Source of the DNA: JBBQXK01 sp038251625
GTDB lineage: Bacteria; Pseudomonadota; Alphaproteobacteria; Rhodobacterales; Rhodobacteraceae
Direction: 5' to 3'
Assembly (NCBI GenBank): GCA_038251625.1
Contig: JBBSBE010000060.1
Coordinates: forward strand, 1 to 22,404
DNA length: 22,404 bases
A program made the position numbers and the translations under genes. The notes under the pieces were generated by a model, which was not told the DNA's origin, did not search any database, and worked only from the letters and a program-made list of their open reading frames with translations. The number at the start of each line of letters is the position of its first letter. Positions within the stretch are counted from its first letter, which is position 1. Shown here piece by piece: positions 8,113 to 15,590 of this stretch.

Positions 8113-8231
8113 CTGAAAACCCCGTTGTGCATCGGGCGCGCCGGTGGGTGGTTTGCCCCCCTTGCCGCCCATTGCGACTTACCCACCAAGGATATGTGCG
8201 CAAAGAAGAAGAGCCATGAAGACGTGTTCAT
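8106..8231 (-). CDS. Possible 41-aa small protein between tauE and ackA
   Basis: An ORF of 41 codons whose ATG (8229-8231) overlaps the tauE stop as ATGA and whose TGA (8106-8108) overlaps the ackA start as ATGCTGA. It exactly fills an otherwise 115-bp gap in a series of tightly coupled genes. The product starts MNTSSWLFFFAHISLVG, a short hydrophobic N-terminal stretch (residues 6-17), followed by a basic, Pro-rich tail ending in Cys. No family is recognised. It may be a real small membrane peptide or a leader ORF that delivers ribosomes to ackA, whose own ribosome-binding site is weak. Chance overlap remains possible, because GC-rich DNA keeps frames open. Confidence 0.4.
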   Translation of the reverse strand: MNTSSWLFFFAHISLVGKSQWAARGANHPPARPMHNGVFRC

Positions 8232-8968
8232 AACAGCGACTTCATCAACCCCAGCCCCGACAGAACCATCAACAGAAGGATGGCAAACCGGCGAAATTCC
8301 TGTGGGGCGGTGGCGAGGAACCGGCGCGATCCGAGCCAGACGCCCGCCATCATCAAGGGCATGCCAAGGGCGGTCGCGATCAGCGTGTCGCGCCCCACCA
8401 GCCCCGCCCCTGCCATCAGCGGCAGCGTCCACAAATCCATCAGCGTGAAATAGGCGATGAGCGTCGCCCGGAACGTGGCCGCCGCAACCCCTTGCGCGGC
8501 AAAGAACGCGGCCACCGGCAACCCACCTACCGCGGCCCCGTTGGCCAGCCCCGAGACGAGGCCGCAGACCGCGTGACCCACGCGCCCCACGGAGCGGCGA
8601 AAGGCGAAACCCGCCAGAAGCACGCCGCACATCAACAGAACGAAGCCCGAAATCGCCGCGCGCGCAACCTCCACCCCCGCCACCTGCAGGACGGCAAGGC
8701 TCAGCGGCACGCCCAGCAGACACCCCGCCAGCATCGGCAACACGCGGCGCCAGTCCACATCCGCGCGGATGCCCCGCGCCTGCTGCGCGGTCAGCACGAT
8801 ATCGGCCAGCACCACAACGGGCACGAAATGCAGCGGATCCGTCACCAGAGACGCGCTTGTAACCACAAGCGCCGCGAAGCCGAAGCCCGAATAGCCCCGC
8901 ACGAACGCCGCGCCAAAAAGGGCCAAGGCCATCCACAGCGCCGCACCCGGCCCTAGGTCGAAGGGCAT
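8228..8968 (-). CDS. tauE: TauE/SafE-family sulfite exporter
   Basis: A 246-residue, strongly hydrophobic protein with about seven to eight helices. It has the duplicated TSUP/TauE-SafE pattern: GAAFVRGYSGFGFAAL in the first half and GLVSGLANGAAVGGLPVAAFF in the second. Members in taurine and sulfonate loci are thought to export sulfite (or sulfoacetate) released by Xsc. It lies 12 bp downstream of the DsrE-like gene, with GGGG 6 bases before the ATG, and is probably cotranscribed with xsc. Together with SoeABC it gives the cell two outlets for toxic sulfite, oxidation or export. The substrate is inferred from context only, because TSUP proteins also carry sulfate, thiosulfate or organic sulfonates. 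Confidence 0.88.
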   Translation of the reverse strand: MPFDLGPGAALWMALALFGAAFVRGYSGFGFAALVVTSASLVTDPLHFVPVVVLADIVLTAQQARGIRADVDWRRVLPMLAGCLLGVPLSLAVLQVAGVEVARAAISGFVLLMCGVLLAGFAFRRSVGRVGHAVCGLVSGLANGAAVGGLPVAAFFAAQGVAAATFRATLIAYFTLMDLWTLPLMAGAGLVGRDTLIATALGMPLMMAGVWLGSRRFLATAPQEFRRFAILLLMVLSGLGLMKSLL

Positions 8969-8980
8969 GCTTGCCCCATG

Positions 8981-9340
8981 TCAGTAGCACAGCACGGTAT
9001 CTGCCGCGACGGACAGCTCGATCAGTTGATCGGGCGTTCCGAACCGCGCGTCATAGCCCGCAAGCAGCGCCTCATCATACCCGCGTGCCTTGGAGGATTT
9101 GCCCGACAGCACGAACGTCGCCCCCTTCGCCTTCAGCGCGTCCAGAAGATCGCCGAGCCGCCCGATCCCCAACCCCTCCAGATCGGCCTGCGCAGGGGCA
9201 AGCAGATGCACCGCGTCTCCGGCAAGGAAAAGCGTGACGCCGTGCCCCTTTTCCACCGCAGCAAGCGCCACGATGCAGCCAAGCGTGCCCTTCACAGGCT
9301 GATCGGGGCCGGAATGGATGTGAATCAGGATCGTCGCCAT
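8981..9340 (-). CDS. DsrE/DsrF-like small sulfur-relay-type protein
   Basis: A 119-residue protein with the DsrE-like alternating beta/alpha pattern: ILIHIHSGPDQP, then HGVTLFLAGDAVHLL (about residues 33-47), LDALKAKGATFVLSG (about residues 67-81) and IELSVAADTVLCY at the C-terminus. DsrE-family proteins carry or transfer sulfane sulfur on a conserved Cys. Here only Cys22 and Cys118 are present, and the usual Cys position after the third strand reads SGKSSKARG. A sulfur-carrier role is therefore doubtful. The start has GGAGGG about 5-6 bases upstream. The gene sits 21 bp after xsc and 12 bp before tauE, so it belongs to the xsc transcription unit. Its role in taurine breakdown is unknown. Confidence 0.8.
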   Translation of the reverse strand: MATILIHIHSGPDQPVKGTLGCIVALAAVEKGHGVTLFLAGDAVHLLAPAQADLEGLGIGRLGDLLDALKAKGATFVLSGKSSKARGYDEALLAGYDARFGTPDQLIELSVAADTVLCY

Positions 9341-9361
9341 CGTCGCCCTCCAGGCTTCAGG

Positions 9362-11137
9362 CTAGGCTGGTTCGCGCCGCATGTCTGCAGGGTCGATCCC
9401 GGCCACCGCCACGGGCTTTTTCATCGCGTCGCGGCGGAACGGCTCCCCCAGTTCCTGATTTATCATGGCCTCGATCAGCGTGGTGCGGCCATGCTTCATC
9501 TGGTCCTCCACCGCCCTTGCCAAAGCATCGCGCAACTCGTCCATCGTGTGCGCCTGCACGCCCTGCAACCCGCAGGCGCGGGCGATGCCTGCATAGCTCA
9601 CACCATCGGCAAGCTCGGTCCCTACGAAATTGTCGTCGTACCACAGCGTCGAGTTCCGCTTTTCCGCACCCCACTGGTAATTGCGGAAAACCACCATGGT
9701 GATCGCGGGCCATTCGGGACGACCGATGGCCGTCAGTTCCGTCACCGCGATGCCAAAGGCGCCGTCGCCGGCAAAACCGACCACCGGCACATCCGGGCAG
9801 GCGATCTTGGCCCCGACAATCGACGGCAGACCGTAACCGCAAGGGCCGAAAAGGCCCGGCGCCAGATACTTCCGCCCGGCCTCGAACGTCGGATAAGCGT
9901 TGCCGATGGCGCAGTTGTTGCCGATATCGCTGGAGATGATCGCCTCGCGCGGCAGCGCGCTCTGGATCGCGCGCCATGCCATCCGGGGGCTCATCCATTC
10001 CGGCTTGGCCGCGCGCGCACGGGCGTTCCACGACGTGCCCGGATCGTCATCCTCGTGGTCCATCGACGACAGCGCTTGCGCCCACGCCGACTTGCGCTGC
10101 GAGATTTCGGCGCGGCGGGCGTCGCGGCCCCTGTCGCCTGCATCGGGCGACAGCCGGGCAAGAATGCCCTCGGCCACCTTCCGCGCATCCCCCACGATGC
10201 CAACCGTCACGGTCTTTGTGAGCCCGATCCGATCGGGGTTGATATCGACCTGAATGATCTTGGCGCCCTTCGGCCAGTAGTCGAGGCCGTATCCGGGAAG
10301 CGTCGAGAACGGGTTGAGCCGCGTGCCGAGCGCCAGCACAACATCGGCCTGCCGGATCAACTCCATCCCTGCCTTCGATCCGTTGTAGCCCAAGGGCCCC
10401 GCGAACAGAGGATGCGATCCGGGAAAAGCGTCGTTGTGCTGATAGCCCACGCAAACCGGCGCATCCAGACGCTCGGCCAGCGCCGTGCTTGCCGGGATCG
10501 CCCCGCCCAGCACCACGCCTGCCCCGTTCAGGATCACCGGAAACGCAGCACCCGACAGAAGCGCCGCCGCCTCGGCAATCGCGGCTTCGCCACCGGAGGG
10601 CCGCTCGAATTCCACCATCGCGGGCAGGTCCACGTCGATCTCTCGCGTCCAGTAGTCGCGCGGCATGTTGATCTGGGCCGGCGCGCTCATCCGCTTGGCC
10701 GCGAGGATCACCCGGTTCAAGACCTCGGCCACCCGCGCCGGATCGCGCACCTCTTCCTGATAGGCCACCATGTCCTGGAAAAGCGCCATCTGCTCCACTT
10801 CCTGAAACCCGCCCTGCCCGATGGTCCGGTTCGCCGCCTGCGGCGTGACCAGAAGAAGGGGGGTATGGTTCCAATAGGCCGTCTTGACCGCCGTCACAAA
10901 ATTGGTGATCCCGGGGCCGTTCTGCGCGATCATCATGCACATGCGGCCAGACGCGCGGGTAAACCCGTCCGCCATCATCCCGCCCGATCCTTCATGCGCG
11001 CAGTCCCAGAACCGGATGCCCGCCTTGGGGAACAGATCGCTGATCGGCATGAAGGCCGAGCCGATGATCCCGAAGGCATTGGCGATCCCGTGGCGCTGGA
11101 GAACTTTGACGAAGGCTTCTTCCGTGGTCATGCGCAT
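9362..11137 (-). CDS. xsc: Sulfoacetaldehyde acetyltransferase
   Basis: A 591-residue thiamine-diphosphate enzyme: sulfoacetaldehyde + phosphate gives acetyl phosphate + sulfite, the C-S bond-cleaving step of taurine dissimilation. The N-terminus (MTTEEAFVKVLQRHGI, then FGIIGSAFMPISDLFPKAG and WDCAHEGSGGMMADG) is the highly conserved Xsc N-terminus; Glu49 is the expected cofactor-activating Glu. The C-terminal ThDP/Mg motif is GDGAFGIAVTELTAIG followed by FRNYQWGAEKRN. ATG 11137 was chosen because GGGAGGA lies 7 bases upstream; ATG 11131, two codons later, is the alternative. It starts 61 bp after the kinase gene. Two copies of a putative TauR element lie at 11189-11221, so xsc probably has its own regulated promoter as well as read-through from tauR. 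Confidence 0.97.
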   Translation of the reverse strand: MRMTTEEAFVKVLQRHGIANAFGIIGSAFMPISDLFPKAGIRFWDCAHEGSGGMMADGFTRASGRMCMMIAQNGPGITNFVTAVKTAYWNHTPLLLVTPQAANRTIGQGGFQEVEQMALFQDMVAYQEEVRDPARVAEVLNRVILAAKRMSAPAQINMPRDYWTREIDVDLPAMVEFERPSGGEAAIAEAAALLSGAAFPVILNGAGVVLGGAIPASTALAERLDAPVCVGYQHNDAFPGSHPLFAGPLGYNGSKAGMELIRQADVVLALGTRLNPFSTLPGYGLDYWPKGAKIIQVDINPDRIGLTKTVTVGIVGDARKVAEGILARLSPDAGDRGRDARRAEISQRKSAWAQALSSMDHEDDDPGTSWNARARAAKPEWMSPRMAWRAIQSALPREAIISSDIGNNCAIGNAYPTFEAGRKYLAPGLFGPCGYGLPSIVGAKIACPDVPVVGFAGDGAFGIAVTELTAIGRPEWPAITMVVFRNYQWGAEKRNSTLWYDDNFVGTELADGVSYAGIARACGLQGVQAHTMDELRDALARAVEDQMKHGRTTLIEAMINQELGEPFRRDAMKKPVAVAGIDPADMRREPA

Positions 11138-11188
11138 GCGATTTCCTCCCAGGATCGCTGCCATTGTCGCAACTGCCCGTCAGCGGCG

Positions 11189-11221
11189 ATAGGGCCAGTC
11201 ATGCGGGCGCCGTAGCGCCAG
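11189..11221 (-). promoter_or_regulatory. Putative TauR operator upstream of xsc
   Basis: On the minus strand (xsc sense) two 10-bp elements lie 23 bp apart: CTGGCGCTAC (11212-11221) and CTGGCCCTAT (11189-11198). The second is identical to the element at 17109-17118 upstream of tpa. The promoter-distal copy lies inside the 3' end of the kinase gene, and the proximal one abuts its stop codon. A loose -10-like GACAAT (complement of 11163-11168) lies downstream, but no good -35 is seen, as expected for an activated promoter. MocR/GntR regulator TauR is known to bind direct repeats; assignment to TauR is inference. Confidence 0.55.
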
Positions 11222-11843
11222 CCATCGCCCGCCGCGCCAGCCTGCGGGCGCGTGCAGGTTCGGCGTGCCAGCAGGCCACCACCTCGGCCGCCAGCGATGG
11301 CCGCTGGGCCAGCGCCATCCTGTCCAAGCGCGCGGCATCGACCCGCGCCTCTTCCCAGTCGATCAGCGCCAAACGGCCAGTGGGCAGCCGCAGCAGATTG
11401 CCAGGATGCAGATCGCCATGCACCACCGCCACCCGTCCAAGGGGCACCGGCAGCCGCGCAGCCAATCCATGAGGCAACATGGCCGCGCGATAACCAGGCC
11501 GCTGTGGCCAATCGCGTGTCGCCCGATGCAGCCTCGCGATGCCCGGTGCCAGTGCCGCAAGGTCTGCGCCGTGCGCCGGCGTCCCTACCAGAAACGGTTC
11601 CAACACCACCCCGCCACGGGCAAAAGCACCCGATGCCGCAGGCACCATCCGCGCGACGGTCATCCCGCATCGTCCGGCCATCGCCTGCACCCTGTCCTGC
11701 CACCGCAAACCGGTTTCGCCCTCGTGCACCGCGCGGGCGACGAACCAGCTGCCGGCCCGCTCGCAAAGCCAGAGCCGGGATCGCGCCCCGCCCGGCAAGG
11801 GCCGCAACAGCGTAGCCCCCCAGCCCGACAGATCCGGCTTCAC
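11199..11843 (-). CDS. Small APH/choline-kinase-fold phosphotransferase
   Basis: A 214-residue protein of the aminoglycoside/choline phosphotransferase fold. The catalytic-loop motif VVHGDLHPGNLL (around residues 139-150) and the metal-binding motif LALIDWEEA (around residues 158-166) are both intact. The N-lobe is short, so the protein is smaller than the usual 250-350 residues. It starts with GTG, overlapping the tauR stop as GTGA, so it is translationally coupled to tauR and must be transcribed with it. The substrate is unknown; location suggests a link to taurine or sulfonate metabolism rather than antibiotic resistance, but nothing in the sequence proves this. Its 3' end contains one half of the putative TauR operator for xsc. 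Confidence 0.78.
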   Translation of the reverse strand: MKPDLSGWGATLLRPLPGGARSRLWLCERAGSWFVARAVHEGETGLRWQDRVQAMAGRCGMTVARMVPAASGAFARGGVVLEPFLVGTPAHGADLAALAPGIARLHRATRDWPQRPGYRAAMLPHGLAARLPVPLGRVAVVHGDLHPGNLLRLPTGRLALIDWEEARVDAARLDRMALAQRPSLAAEVVACWHAEPARARRLARRAMAGATAPA

Positions 11844-13297
11844 CCCCGCACCGCCGCCGCCACCTTGGCAATACCCTCCGCGATCCGCCCTGGCGCTATC
11901 GAAGAATAGGCCAGACGGTAGTGATCGCGCCGCGCGGCCTCGGGCGCAAAGAACACGCGCCCCGGCTCGATCAGCACGCCGTCATCCCGCAACCGCAGCG
12001 CCAGCGCCTCGGTATCCACACCCGGCGCCTGCATCCAGAACGACGACCCGCCAAGGCCCCCCTGCCCCGCCACCACCAGCCCCTGATCCCGGATCGCCTC
12101 CATCATCGCCATCCGCCGCCGCCGGTAGGCCTGCTTCATCCGGTTCACCAGCGCGTCGTAATGCCCAAGCGACAGGAAATACGCCGCCGTGCGCTGGATA
12201 TGCCCCGGCGGATGCCGCAGGATGGTGGCGCGCAACGCCCGCGCCTCGGCCACAAAGCCCTCAGGCGCCACCAGATAGCCAAGCCGCAGCCCGGGAAAGA
12301 GCGATTTGGAAAATGAGCCGACATAGATCACCCGCCCCTCGCGATCGAGTGATTTCAGCGAAGGCGATACGGTCTTGAGAAAACTCATCTCGAACTCATA
12401 GTCGTCCTCGACGATTATGAACTCTTGTTCACACGCGGCCTGCACCAGCGCGCGCCGCCGCGCCATCGGCATCGTGGCATTCGTCGGGCAGTGGTGGCTG
12501 GCGGTCGTAAACACCACATCCGCGCCTGCCGGGATCGCCTCGGGCGGCAGCCCGCTCTCATCCACATCGACCGAAGAGATCGCGCATCCCGTCTGTCCCA
12601 GAATGCCCCGCAGCAAAGGATAACCCGGGTTCTCCATCACAGCCCGTCGCCCCGGCCCCAGCAGCACCTGCGCCGCCAGCCAAAGGGCATTCTGCGCGCC
12701 CATTGTCAGCAAAACCTCACTCGCCCGCGCCTCAATCCCCCGGCGCGGCAGGATGGACCGGATCAGCGCCTCGATCAGCAGAGGGTCGTCACGTTCGTAA
12801 TAGTCGGCGGTCAGTGCCTCGAAATCGCGCTTGCCAAGCGCCCGCAACGCGCATTGCCGCCAGTTCGCATGATCGAAAAGCGTGGCATCTGCCTGCCCGT
12901 AGATGAAGGGAAAGGGATAACGCTGCCAGTCGCCGGGCTTTTCCAGCCGGTCCGCCTCGCTGAACCGCCGCCCCGTAAGCGAGGCCCAGTCCACCCGGTC
13001 TTCCCTCCCGCCCGTGGGCAGATCGAACTTGGGCTGGCGCGGGGCCGTATCTGAAACGAAGTACCCCGACCGCCCCCGCGCGCTGAGGTAGTCCGAGGCG
13101 ACAAGGTCGGTGTAGGCCAGCGTCACGGTGATCCGGCTGACACCCAGATGCGTGGCCAGCATCCGCGACGATGGCATGCGGTCACCGCTGCGGAAGCGCC
13201 CGCCCACAATGCCCTCGGCCACCACTTGCCGGATGCGCTGTTGCAGCGTGCCCGTGGCGGCGGGCGGCAGGAAGATCGCTTCGGCAGGGATCGACAT
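11840..13297 (-). CDS. tauR: TauR, MocR/GntR-type taurine regulator
   Basis: A 485-residue MocR-class regulator. An N-terminal GntR winged helix (about residues 15-82; RMPSSRMLATHLGVSRITV is the recognition region) is fused to a class I aminotransferase-like domain, with the PLP lysine at Lys331 in GSFSKSLFPGLRLGY. Proteins of this type named TauR activate tpa and taurine genes in Rhodobacter by binding direct repeats; taurine is thought to act through the PLP domain. The location beside xsc and tpa fits. The ATG at 13297 has no strong Shine-Dalgarno. Two CTGGCACCAT repeats lie within 35 bp upstream, between a possible promoter and the start, which suggests autorepression. The alternative, another MocR regulator such as GabR or PdxR, is unlikely in this context. 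Confidence 0.92.
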   Translation of the reverse strand: MSIPAEAIFLPPAATGTLQQRIRQVVAEGIVGGRFRSGDRMPSSRMLATHLGVSRITVTLAYTDLVASDYLSARGRSGYFVSDTAPRQPKFDLPTGGREDRVDWASLTGRRFSEADRLEKPGDWQRYPFPFIYGQADATLFDHANWRQCALRALGKRDFEALTADYYERDDPLLIEALIRSILPRRGIEARASEVLLTMGAQNALWLAAQVLLGPGRRAVMENPGYPLLRGILGQTGCAISSVDVDESGLPPEAIPAGADVVFTTASHHCPTNATMPMARRRALVQAACEQEFIIVEDDYEFEMSFLKTVSPSLKSLDREGRVIYVGSFSKSLFPGLRLGYLVAPEGFVAEARALRATILRHPPGHIQRTAAYFLSLGHYDALVNRMKQAYRRRRMAMMEAIRDQGLVVAGQGGLGGSSFWMQAPGVDTEALALRLRDDGVLIEPGRVFFAPEAARRDHYRLAYSSIAPGRIAEGIAKVAAAVRG

Positions 13298-13568
13298 TCT
13301 GGCACCATCGGGGCGGCAAGGCTGGCACCATAGGCGTGCCGCGCAACGCCATCAAGCGCGCCGCGCCAAGCCATCGTCAATGCCGCGCGAAGCGTCAGCG
13401 CGCCGTCAATTGCGCACATGCTGCGCTGTGCTGCCTGCCCACGCGGCGCTAGCGTCGTCCTCACTGCCCCGCATTCCGGCGGATCTGCATTTCCACGCCC
13501 GCTTTTCCCCCGCCGCCTGCCGAGCCGTTCCCGGCCCATTTTTTCCGCGCAATTCAAAGGATTTGACC
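13298..13568. promoter_or_regulatory. tauR / haloperoxidase divergent intergenic region
   Basis: This 271-bp region separates two divergent genes. For tauR, a TTGACG (-35-like, complement of 13375-13380) and CTTGAT (-10-like, complement of 13351-13356) with an 18-bp spacer are visible; the fit is modest. Two perfect CTGGCACCAT copies (13299-13308 and 13322-13331) lie between this and the tauR start. For the haloperoxidase, AAAGGA lies 7 bases before the ATG, but no clear promoter is seen. The remaining ~230 bp shows no gene or RNA. Confidence 0.45.
13299..13331 (+). promoter_or_regulatory. Putative TauR operator at the tauR 5' end
   Basis: CTGGCACCAT occurs at 13299-13308 and again, perfectly, at 13322-13331: a 23-bp period identical to that of the related elements upstream of tpa and xsc. 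The pair covers the tauR leader directly upstream of its ATG. In this orientation the elements point toward the haloperoxidase gene. The position downstream of the possible tauR promoter suggests negative autoregulation; control of the haloperoxidase is also conceivable but the distance is large (about 240 bp). Confidence 0.5.
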
Positions 13569-15584
13569 ATGACACGTTCCATCGGACGACCCGACCCCGA
13601 CTGCGATGACCGCCATGCTGCTGTCCGCGCCCGCCGCGCCACGCTTGATGGCTTGCGAGGCGCCCTCGGCGCCGGGCTGACACGCACCAACGGCGAGGAA
13701 ACCACCCACGGCGCGGGCTACCCCGCGAACTTCCACAAGGCACTGCCGCACGATGTGCTGGGCAACGTGCACGGGCCAAGCTATGCCGCGATGGTTGCGG
13801 CGCTCACGCACCATGCCGAAGGCGCGCTGGAAACGCTGCCCGTGGGTGCAAACCGCGCGGGGGCCGGTACCGAAACCGATCCGCAGCGCCATACGATCAC
13901 CACCAAGGAAACCGCGCCCGGCGCCCCCGCGCTCGGGTACCGCAAGCTGACCAGCCCCCTGACGGGCCATGTGATGGATACCGAAGGCGTAGATGCGGGC
14001 GCGCTGGCAATCTCGCCCGCGCCGGACCTTGCCAGCGACGAGCTGGCCGCCGAAATGGCAGAACTCTACGTCATGGCGCTGACCCGCGACGCAAGCTTTG
14101 CCGACATCGCCGCGGGCACTGCGCCTGCCAACAACGCGGCCCTTGTGGCGGCGCTGGGGTCAATGCCCTGGTTCGACGGCAGCGCCGCACCAGCCGACCC
14201 CGCCGCCGCCCGACGCGCCACCACGCGCGGGATCGTCGCCAGCGGCGAGGATCTCTTCCGCGGCTCCACCCCCGGCGCAAAGGCGGGCCCCTGGCTTTCG
14301 CAATTCATGCTGGTGGGCAGCAGCAACGCGGGCTTCGACATCCGCCGCCCCAACGGCAACCCGGCCGCCGCAAACCCGCCCGGCCCCGACTTTCGCGGGC
14401 TGAGCGCCGCCATCGGCATCGAAGATGGCTACATCCTTTACGGCGCGCAGGTGATTGACCAGCGGTCCTTCATCGCGCGTGAGGGCGTGGATTACATGAC
14501 CAACTGGTCCGCCTGGCTCGATTGCCAGAACGGCGTGGATTTCAACGGCCTCGACCAATTCAAGGATCACCGCCGCTACATCACCACCCCGCGCGACGTG
14601 GCGACGTATGTGCATTACGATGCGCTCTATCAGGCCTACCTCAACGCCTGCCTGATCATGCTGGCCGATGGCAACCACTTCCCCAAGGATCGTGGCCTGC
14701 CCGAAACCCGCAGTCGCACCCGCGCGGCCTTCGCCTCGTTCGGCGGGCCCGCAATCCTGTCGCTGGTGACGGAAGTAGCCACCCGCGCGCTCAAGGCTGT
14801 GTGGCGGCAGAAGTGGATGCATCACCGCCGCGCGCGCCCCGAGGTGGTGGCGGCCTTGCTGACCCTGCACGAGACAGACCCCCTGCTGATCCACGATCCC
14901 GCCTGCCGGGCGGCCATCGCGGCCCTGCGCGGCAAGATCCCGCAGGTGATCCTTGACGCCGTGGCGGCACACAACACGGCGCAGAACGCGGTTGCAGGGG
15001 CTGCTGTCACACCGCTGGTGCCCGCCGATCCGGACTTGCCGGTGATCGCGGATGCCGCAAACTTCCTGCTGCCTATGGCCTTCCCCGAAGGCTCGCCCAC
15101 GCATCCAGCCTATGGTGCGGGCCATGCCACCGTGGCGGGCGCCTGCGTCACCACGCTGAAAGCGTTCTTCGAGATGCGCCTGCCCGATGGCACCCCGCGC
15201 CCCTGGCCCTATGCCGATGTCTTTGCGCCTTCGATCAAGCCCGCTGAAGGGGGCGAACTGAAGCCCGTTGCGCCCCACCCTGCGCTGACCGTCGAGGGAG
15301 AGTTGGACAAGCTGGCCGCCAACATCTCCATCGCGCGCAACATGGCGGGGGTGCACTACTTCACCGACTACTATGAAAGCGCCCGTCTGGGCGAGCGTGT
15401 GGCGGCCTCGATCATCGCCGAACAGCTTTCGCTTTATGCCGAGCCTGTGGCGGTGTCCTTCACCAGCTTCGACGGTGATGCGATCGAAATCCTTGCCAAC
15501 GGCGGCGTTGCAGCGCTGCGCATCCGCGATGCGGCGGGCAATTCTGTGACGACGGAAGACTGGTACGGCCGCTATTCCGCCTGA
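13569..15584 (+). CDS. Vanadium-dependent haloperoxidase (bromoperoxidase type)
   Basis: A 671-residue protein of the PAP2/vanadium haloperoxidase superfamily, which uses vanadate and peroxide to oxidise halide to hypohalous acid. The C-terminal half carries the full vanadate site: Lys415 and Arg423 in KWMHHRRARPE, catalytic His519 in HPAYGAGHATVAG, and Arg590 and His596 in RNMAGVHYFTDYY. The Lys-Arg spacing of 8 and Arg-His spacing of 6 match the classic enzymes. His512, seven residues before the catalytic His, is at the place where bromoperoxidases have His and fungal chloroperoxidases Phe. ATG 13569 follows AAAGGA by 7 bases; the frame is open upstream but non-protein-like. No signal peptide is seen, so cytoplasmic unless exported otherwise. 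It sits, unusually, between tauR and tpa. Confidence 0.92.
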   Translation: MTRSIGRPDPDCDDRHAAVRARRATLDGLRGALGAGLTRTNGEETTHGAGYPANFHKALPHDVLGNVHGPSYAAMVAALTHHAEGALETLPVGANRAGAGTETDPQRHTITTKETAPGAPALGYRKLTSPLTGHVMDTEGVDAGALAISPAPDLASDELAAEMAELYVMALTRDASFADIAAGTAPANNAALVAALGSMPWFDGSAAPADPAAARRATTRGIVASGEDLFRGSTPGAKAGPWLSQFMLVGSSNAGFDIRRPNGNPAAANPPGPDFRGLSAAIGIEDGYILYGAQVIDQRSFIAREGVDYMTNWSAWLDCQNGVDFNGLDQFKDHRRYITTPRDVATYVHYDALYQAYLNACLIMLADGNHFPKDRGLPETRSRTRAAFASFGGPAILSLVTEVATRALKAVWRQKWMHHRRARPEVVAALLTLHETDPLLIHDPACRAAIAALRGKIPQVILDAVAAHNTAQNAVAGAAVTPLVPADPDLPVIADAANFLLPMAFPEGSPTHPAYGAGHATVAGACVTTLKAFFEMRLPDGTPRPWPYADVFAPSIKPAEGGELKPVAPHPALTVEGELDKLAANISIARNMAGVHYFTDYYESARLGERVAASIIAEQLSLYAEPVAVSFTSFDGDAIEILANGGVAALRIRDAAGNSVTTEDWYGRYSA

Positions 15585-15590
15585 CGGAAC

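Noticed and set aside
8113..8172. 20-residue N-terminal extension of AckA
   Set aside because: The family N-terminus begins at LSLVVNAGSSS, so the extension (GGKGGKPPTG) is more likely leader sequence read in frame.
8143..8190. GGTGGGT / ACCCACC inverted repeat between tauE and ackA as a terminator
   Set aside because: The stem is only about 7 bp with a loop of roughly 30 bases and no T-run; a terminator inside this series is not supported.
8180..8216. 12-codon reading frame in the tauE-ackA gap (product starts MALLLCAHIL)
   Set aside because: No ribosome-binding site and no coupling to either neighbour; the 41-codon frame with overlaps at both ends is the better candidate.
7042..8448. 468-codon plus-strand open frame antisense to ackA and tauE
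   Set aside because: Shadow of ackA; the translation has no recognisable features.
8978..11215. 745-codon plus-strand open frame antisense to xsc
   Set aside because: Runs opposite the strongly conserved xsc and the DsrE-like gene; composition is Arg/His-rich and no domain is recognisable.
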